Source: Piscicola geometra
Lineage: Eukaryota > Annelida > Clitellata > Hirudinida > Piscicolidae
Reading direction: 5' to 3'
Assembly (NCBI GenBank): GCA_943735955.1
Contig: OX030956.1
Coordinates: forward strand, 13,253,719-13,317,718
DNA: 64,000 bases
Part shown: one piece after another, positions 46,001 through 64,000 of the stretch
Numbering within the stretch: position 1 is the stretch's first letter
Layout of the letters: the number at the start of each line of letters is the position of its first letter
Notes under the pieces: model-generated
Seen by the model: only the letters and a program-made list of their open reading frames with translations
Databases searched by the model: none
What the model was told of the DNA's origin: nothing
Made by a program: the position numbers and the translations under genes

Positions 46001-46982
46001 TTTAGTCCATTTACCGCCGCTACCCGAAAAAAAGTTAACGTGAACTTCACATTTAGACTTGCATTATATGGTCATAATAATAACTCAAACAAAATTGAAA
46101 ACAATTATTTCATAAGTTATAATGGGGCAAAATGTAGCGAAAACGTAAAGTAAGCGGGAAGTGTGACATACTTATGTACAGTAAGAAATCCTAAATAAAT
46201 TTATTTAAACCACATTTATTAAAACAGAAATAAATTTAAATTGCAAATAGTTGGATAAAATTATGACTTCTAATTATTTTATTTGTTATAATAATAATTA
46301 TTATTTTAATTACAACAAAGCAAATTATTTAACGTGAATTACAACAGCACTCATAAACTGTCGTGCTGTTTCAAAAACGACACTGACGACGAATGTTATT
46401 TTTATTTTATAATCAATCTATGAGAGGTTAAAAAATTATATTCTTTTCAATAAAAGCTTCAAGTGTGAAGCATTTGCGGTTTGGAATTTTTTATCTAAAT
46501 ATAAAAATCAACATTCATCTACGAAATTCAACTTTTAATTTTAATTTCATACATTTCATAATAAATTAACATTAAAATAATGATTTTATTATTTTCATAA
46601 TGTAAAAGTTGCGAAAACGCACGGTTGTATTTTAAAAGCATTGAAAACGTTTTACAATGTTATTTTGAATATTTAAAAATTAATTCATGTATTAACTATC
46701 TTTTCACCCTGAAATTAAGACTAAATTTGTATAAATATACTAAAATCGAACGAAAAAATTAAACAATTATCTAAGCGAAGAAAGATTGTTTTGAGAAATT
46801 TTAAATGTGAACAGGAAATAAAAGATTATACATAATAAAATGAAATTTTTTTAAATTTAACTTATAAAATTAAAATTTAAAATTTATTGTACAAAATATG
46901 TGAAACAACTCGGTATTAAAACAGCAAGAAAATATAAAAATTAATGTTGCAAAACGCAACAGCTGCGGTAAATGGATTAAAC
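46001..46982. mobile_element. ~980-bp element with short inverted ends
   Basis: The left end tagtccatttaccgccgct (46003) and right end agctgcggtaaatggattaa (46961-46980) are inverted copies. The interior is AT-rich and non-coding. A partial relative is at 42536-42844. Confidence 0.5.
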
Positions 46983-47442
46983 AATTATTTTTTTAAAATT
47001 AAAGTTGAGCCCCCTCCCAGCATTTTTTGCTGGTTGCGCCCCTGTTAATAGGAATACTTCAACAATAACTAAATCTCATATATTTAGCCTGATGAATATT
47101 ATTTATTGAAGCAAACAATTCTTGAATAATCTTCAAAAGTATAAAAATTGTTTTAATAAAATAAAGAGATTAGCGAAAATCCATAAAAACATAAGTGGCA
47201 AAAATCCGAATTTCAAAAACCAAATCCAATTAAATAAAACATATTTTCACTTATTAGAATAATTATTCAAAATCCATTGAAATTAAAACCTTAATCATAA
47301 TGCTATCAAAACCATTTTCTTAATCAATTAAACAATTATATAAACAAAATCTATTCGGAAAAACAGACTAAGATCCTTTTCAAAAATGTTTTTTACATTT
47401 TCGCTACCCCAGCTGTACAATGTTCAAACATTATTTTTTGGT
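46983..47442. other. sequence downstream of the Ig receptor gene
   Basis: AT-rich; contains the probable 3' UTR of the minus-strand receptor gene. No other feature. Confidence 0.35.
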
Positions 47443-59483
<12,041 letters not shown>

Positions 59484-60128
59484 GGTCTATCGGTCTTGCT
59501 GTTATTTCAGAAGTTTGTGGTCTTGAAATTCTTTTTACTTATCAAGTTGATGGTTGTAGTTTTCAGAATCTTGTTTTTCTATTTCTTTTTTTGGTTTTCG
59601 ATAAGAACTGTTTTGGATATTCTTTTTCATAAAAATAATTAACCTTATATTAACAATATATTTAATTTTTCAGTTATTTTAACTTTCAAACTATGAAAAA
59701 AAGTTTTTTTTATTTCTTTTTGAGTGATTTAATCATTTTTTTGTCAAACTTATCATATTTTCCAAGATTTATAATTTTTTTCTACTTTTCTTAAGTAGTT
59801 CATACTAGATTTTACATAATATTAACACAATTTTCAAGAAGATCATAGCTTTAAACTCTATCTCTAGAATACAAAAGAACCGACTCATGACGAATCTCTC
59901 ATTATAAATTATAATAATATCCTAATTACATCACCCTTAATTTCCCTGCCTAGCACAACTCTTGTGCAGGCGAATTAGTGCAAGTTTGAGAGTAAATGTG
60001 TAATGTTGGTATTGAAAAGACGTATGTGGTGTGGTTGTGTTGGCTTGAAAAGGTAAATAAAATATCGTTTTTCAGGATAATATAACACGATATTATGTTT
60101 CTTATTTCAGTCGTTCGTTAAGGTACAC

Positions 60129-60288
<160 letters not shown>

Positions 60289-60939
60289 ATCTAAGTCTTT
60301 CCATTATTTATTTATCCTATTTGATCTTTACCCAAACTGAGAACAAGCTTTTCTGAGTAGGGTTTCAGAATACAGTTTGTATAAATTACACTGGGACGGG
60401 CTGTTCACCAAAAACTGATTACTGACTCTAAAAAGAATTCGGCTTGATAGTAATTACACCATGACAATTAAGCTAATTGTCGTGATTTTTTCCTTTAATT
60501 TATAGATAGCTTTTTTTGCGATATGGACGCTTATTATTTATTTATTATTGTAATTTTATTGAACCTTAACTGAAACATTTTATCTAAAGCTTTTGATTTT
60601 TGTGATGAGTCTAAATATTTTGTTCATTCAAACTTCTACTTTTCTGACTTGTTGTTTTTTTCAAAGTTATATTATTTTATTAAAATTAAAATTTTATATC
60701 TCAAAATGACTGTGAGGCTGGCTGGATTTTTTTTGGGATTATTCGTGATCTCCTCAGAATGCACTTTGGAGAAGTCTATTAAGTGTTTGACTGGAGTTTG
60801 ACCGTGTGTCTTTTTGTTGTTTATCCTTCGTTAGGCACTCTTCTAATCTAGTTTGTGGAATTTTAGATATCCATGTTTAACCATACATTTCAAAGCATTT
60901 GTGAAGTAATTTTATTCTGTACTGGCCGCATAGGGCATA

Positions 60940-61038
60940 GTGATGACTTGAAAACAAACATTATGAAATAAAAGTATATTTTCTCTTTAGTGATGCCTTG
61001 AAAACAACATTATGAAATAAAAGTATATTTTCTCTTTT
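60940..61038. repeat. 50-bp tandem duplication
   Basis: gtgatgacttgaaaacaaac to ttctctttt is repeated once, with three small differences. Confidence 0.85.
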
Positions 61039-61373
61039 ACTAACTGACCGTCCATACAAAAATTTTGTTAGAAATCAATAAGTTTAGTTATTTTTCTTGA
61101 AATATTTGAAGTACGCTCTCTACAAATACTAATTAATGAATTATACATAATTAATTAGTTATAGAATTATAATTTATTTTATTCGAAAAATATATTGTTT
61201 CATATTCCTTCTGCTTCGGGTTCTCATTGTGCCAACAATAAAGAGCTTTCAGACTATTTAATTGATATAAAATATTTAATCAGTGTCAAGCCTCATAAAG
61301 AATGCCAGAGTCTGTTGAAAACAGCAGTCTGAAGGATTTTAGTTTAGACAGGTTTAACTGAATAGATTACGCG

Positions 61374-62046
61374 ATGATCAGATTTTTTCCATCTAAAATC
61401 TACTTAATCCTCGCACTGGTCGTGTGTAATAGCAAAGGTTTGGAAATTTATTAAAAAATTCAAACTTGAAAGTTTTTTATCCGTTTTTTTTTAGTTCAAA
61501 ACTTTTATTAAATTTTTTTCAGAAATCTTCCAGATAGATTCATGCTGGCAGAAAAAGGAAAATGCGACGTGGCCGACAATATGCTGAATCGTAAATGTAG
61601 ATCGTTTTGTTTTGAACTCAAACAGAGTTTTGGCAAGTATTCAGTCTTTTCCTTAAATTTCAGTGCGAACTTTTGTTCAATAATAACAAGCCGAGTACAG
61701 AAAAACTCACTCAGAAAGACAGAACGTACACATATTTCTTGAAAGATGAGTGTCGAAGTAGGTGATGAAAAAACTTAATAAAAGCGAAACTGAAATTGTA
61801 TTTTCATTCTCAGGAGACGCGTGTTGGTCGAGGTCACACGATCATGTTACTGAATTGCATGTGGTTGAGGCGAAGAACGAGAAACACTGCAGGTTCATCT
61901 GCTTGGAGACGTACCACTGCTACTACATGGCCTACTCCAAGAACACTTGCTACATCCAAAGACTGCATACCCTCGAGCCTGGATGGTTCAAGAATGGAGA
62001 CCTCTACAAATTGAACAAGTTGTGCAAACGTATGTCGAGAAACTAA
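61374..62046 (+). CDS. secreted PAN-type cysteine-rich protein (leech anti-platelet/saratin-like), first domain frameshifted
   Basis: Exons 61374-61437, 61523-61757 and 61814-62046. Exon 1 encodes a signal peptide (MIRFFPSKIYLILALVVC). Exon 3 encodes one PAN-like domain: a CW start (DACWSRSHD), HCRFICLE, HCYYMAYSKNTCYIQ and a terminal Cys (KLNKLCKR). The CW...C-x3-C...C-Y...N-x-CY...C layout is that of leech anti-platelet protein and saratin, which block collagen-platelet interaction. Exon 2 encodes a second such domain, but its pieces (SCWQKKEN, KCRSFCFE, CELLFNNN to FLKDEC) lie in three different frames. Exon 2 is 235 nt, whereas its flanking splice phases need a multiple of 3. It is either a decaying gene or a sequence error. 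A donor-like GTATGT near the end of exon 3 could lead to a further exon. Confidence 0.65.
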
Positions 62047-62302
62047 AAAATGTAAAATATTCTATTTAAAAGCGTGCAAACGTATGTCAACAACCTGAAA
62101 ATCTTTCATTTATAAAAAAGAATAATCATGGAGGGGCCTGCGACAGGGGTGGCCGAAAAGTGGAACACCAATTACGTTTACTACGACCTGATCTGGGGTT
62201 GTTAACTGGAATGAATTCTTTTTCATAAAACCATCATGCATTTTGGATAAATTCAAGTTTAGGAAATAATTCTTTTCTTTCCTATTCTAATTTTATAACT
62301 GC
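62047..62302. other. 3' flank of the PAN protein gene
   Basis: Short non-coding stretch. tgtgcaaacgtatgtc of exon 3 is echoed at 62073-62088 (cgtgcaaacgtatgtc), a small local duplication. Confidence 0.4.
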
Positions 62303-62930
62303 CAATCACTAATGATTTGTATAGCGCCCTTTACTAAGTGAACAAAGGCGCTCTTCAAATAAATTTGTTAAATAAAACGGTTTTTAGACCATTACCAATA
62401 TATGTATATATATAAATTAAAATATATATATAAACACACGATCAACCTCAATAATCCAACCTCACCCACCCCACCATGACAATCACCGCCAAAAAATCAC
62501 TATCACCATAAATAAAAAACTCTTTCATCACCACAATACCAACACTCATACCACAGCACAATCATTACCACATCATCCTCAAAACACAATCATCATTCTT
62601 CTCAATTTTCTGTCTTGCTACTGGTGCCGAGGCTGCGAAAGAGGGTGAAGGAGAAGTCTTTGCCAACGCTGGTACTGGTGCTGCTATGGAAAGCTTTCTC
62701 CTTTATCCTTTCTCCTTGAGCGCTTTGATTCCCTGCGGCCATCTTGGTCTGCTGCGGCCATTCTCGACAGATTCAAAACAACCAACATTTGAACTAAAAA
62801 CATTCTAATTAATTAAATTTAATTTTTATTTAGACTTTAGATTCTAAAATTTTAATATATTATACCCAAAACCGTTTATTCCACAAATTTATTTGAGCGG
62901 CTGCCAAAATGGCAGCCGCTAACCAAAGAC
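62303..62930 (-). mobile_element. dispersed ~640-bp repeat, copy C (inverted relative to copy A)
   Basis: Reverse complement of copy A, including the terminal hairpin (gcggctgccaaaatggcagc), the tract tgccgaggctgcgaaagagg and the distal gcgccctttac...aaaggcgc hairpin. The flanks differ from those of copy A, so it is an independent insertion. Confidence 0.8.
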
Positions 62931-64000
62931 CTCAAGGAATAACCTAAAATTCTTGCTATTAAAATATTTGAACACAAATCTTTTATTTTTGCACATTTTA
63001 GAAAGCTAGAAAAAATTATTTTTATTTATTAAATTCAAAAGTTTCTTTTAAATCCAATAGATTTTAGATTATAGAAATGGTTTTAAATATACCTGCAATA
63101 TTTTTCCAATCGTAAAAAAATATTAAACTCATTCCCGTTTTAATTTCTTTCAATTATATTGATTAATAAACTAAATAAACTGAAAACTTTTAAAATGCTG
63201 CATGTTAAAACTGTTGAATGTTAACACTTTCATAGAAGACAGAATAGCTTTATAATACTAACGCAGAACTAAGGGTAGCAACAAACAATTGAACAATGAC
63301 CTCAAGTCTTCATCTCCAGCATCTCTTTGTGCTCCTATTACAGTGCGCAATATATAAGCTCTGGTAGTAATATAAATGTATCTGCCCACATACATCAAAA
63401 AAATCCACCGATATACCAAGCTTGCAACCAATCCTTTCCGTATCCAGTAGTACGTTAATTGCCAATTTAACTCGTAACTAATTAATCTCTTAAGACATTT
63501 AAAACCAGATAAAAAAACAGCAGTGTCATCGTCCATCGGGACAGTGTATTTTTCATTTTAAACCCATTGGTTCTACAATGCATGTTGATCGCATCTCAGA
63601 GCTTATTTGTCAATGAGACGACTTCCGCACCCCCATTTACAAATAATTTTATAGAACACAAAAAAAGTTTTGTCTTCGTTTGAAGTTCTTAAAAATATTA
63701 TCGAGTTTTTTTCAAGAAAAAATAAATGATATGGTTGCAAAGGTGGAGTTTATTGTGTTGTGTAACCTATCAAGTAAATGAGGGTTTTTAAAAAATGTTT
63801 ATATAGTTATTCATATCAAGTAATCTTGTTATTTTACTTGAAAACTTGAAGTATTACTGGACTTAAACTTTTTTTTAAATATGTTATATTTTATTATAAT
63901 ACATTTGGTTTGAGAAATATATGTGCTTACATTTGAAAAAAACTACCAAATTGTTACTCAACACAGACTGCCTTCATAATTGTTCTGTGTTGGCGCTGGA
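62931..64000. other. unassigned right end
   Basis: AT-rich. The minus ORF 63536-63258 (92 aa, MDDDTAVFLSGFKCLKRLIS start) is the only one with balanced composition. It matches no family I know and has no splice or repeat context, so I do not call it a gene. Confidence 0.3.

Noticed and set aside
63258..63536. 92-aa minus ORF as a gene
   Set aside because: No homology, no exon partners, weak composition signal.

Overview
The window is animal nuclear DNA, AT-rich, with GT-AG introns, long homopolymeric amino-acid tracts, many trinucleotide and dinucleotide microsatellites, and abundant non-LTR retrotransposon and DNA-transposon debris. The gene set (an intraflagellar transport protein, a FERM protein, a UBX-domain ER protein, a Fer3-class bHLH factor) is metazoan. 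A small secreted PAN-type cysteine protein at the right end resembles the leech anti-platelet/saratin fold. Together with the recurrent short insertions ending in (GATT)n this points to a lophotrochozoan, most likely a leech (glossiphoniid, Helobdella-like). The species call is inference.

Layout: 28-3605 (+) is a 12-exon IFT46 gene. 7442-9391 (+) is a single-exon Fer3-like bHLH factor. 11396-21693 (-) is a 13-exon EPB41L5/Yurt-type FERM protein with a very long Q-rich tail. 24641-25730 is a non-autonomous hAT element with a perfect 8-bp target duplication. 26090-28396 (-) is a bZIP factor with long N tracts. 29390-32872 (-) is UBXN4 in 11 exons. 33063-47050 is a transposon-dominated island: LINE fragments, a solo LTR, MITE-like inverted-repeat elements, hAT debris and a 1.6-kb foldback element with a 9-bp target duplication. 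47443-59483 (-) is a 12-exon immunoglobulin-superfamily receptor; its 7.4-kb intron 10 carries a LINE and a 5.6-kb giant inverted repeat whose arms are tandem arrays of a ~300-bp AT-rich satellite. 61374-62046 (+) is a secreted PAN-type protein gene with a broken first domain. The last ~1.9 kb holds a copy of a dispersed repeat family and no recognisable gene.

Gene models were built by hand by matching protein families and checking splice phase at each junction. The models for IFT46, EPB41L5, UBXN4, bZIP and the Ig receptor each sum to a whole number of codons. The genes are unrelated in function and show no operon-like organisation. The most unusual content is the pair of structurally different foldback elements, the dispersed ~640-bp hairpin-bearing repeat family related to a tandemly duplicated small ORF, and the doubly frameshifted PAN domain.
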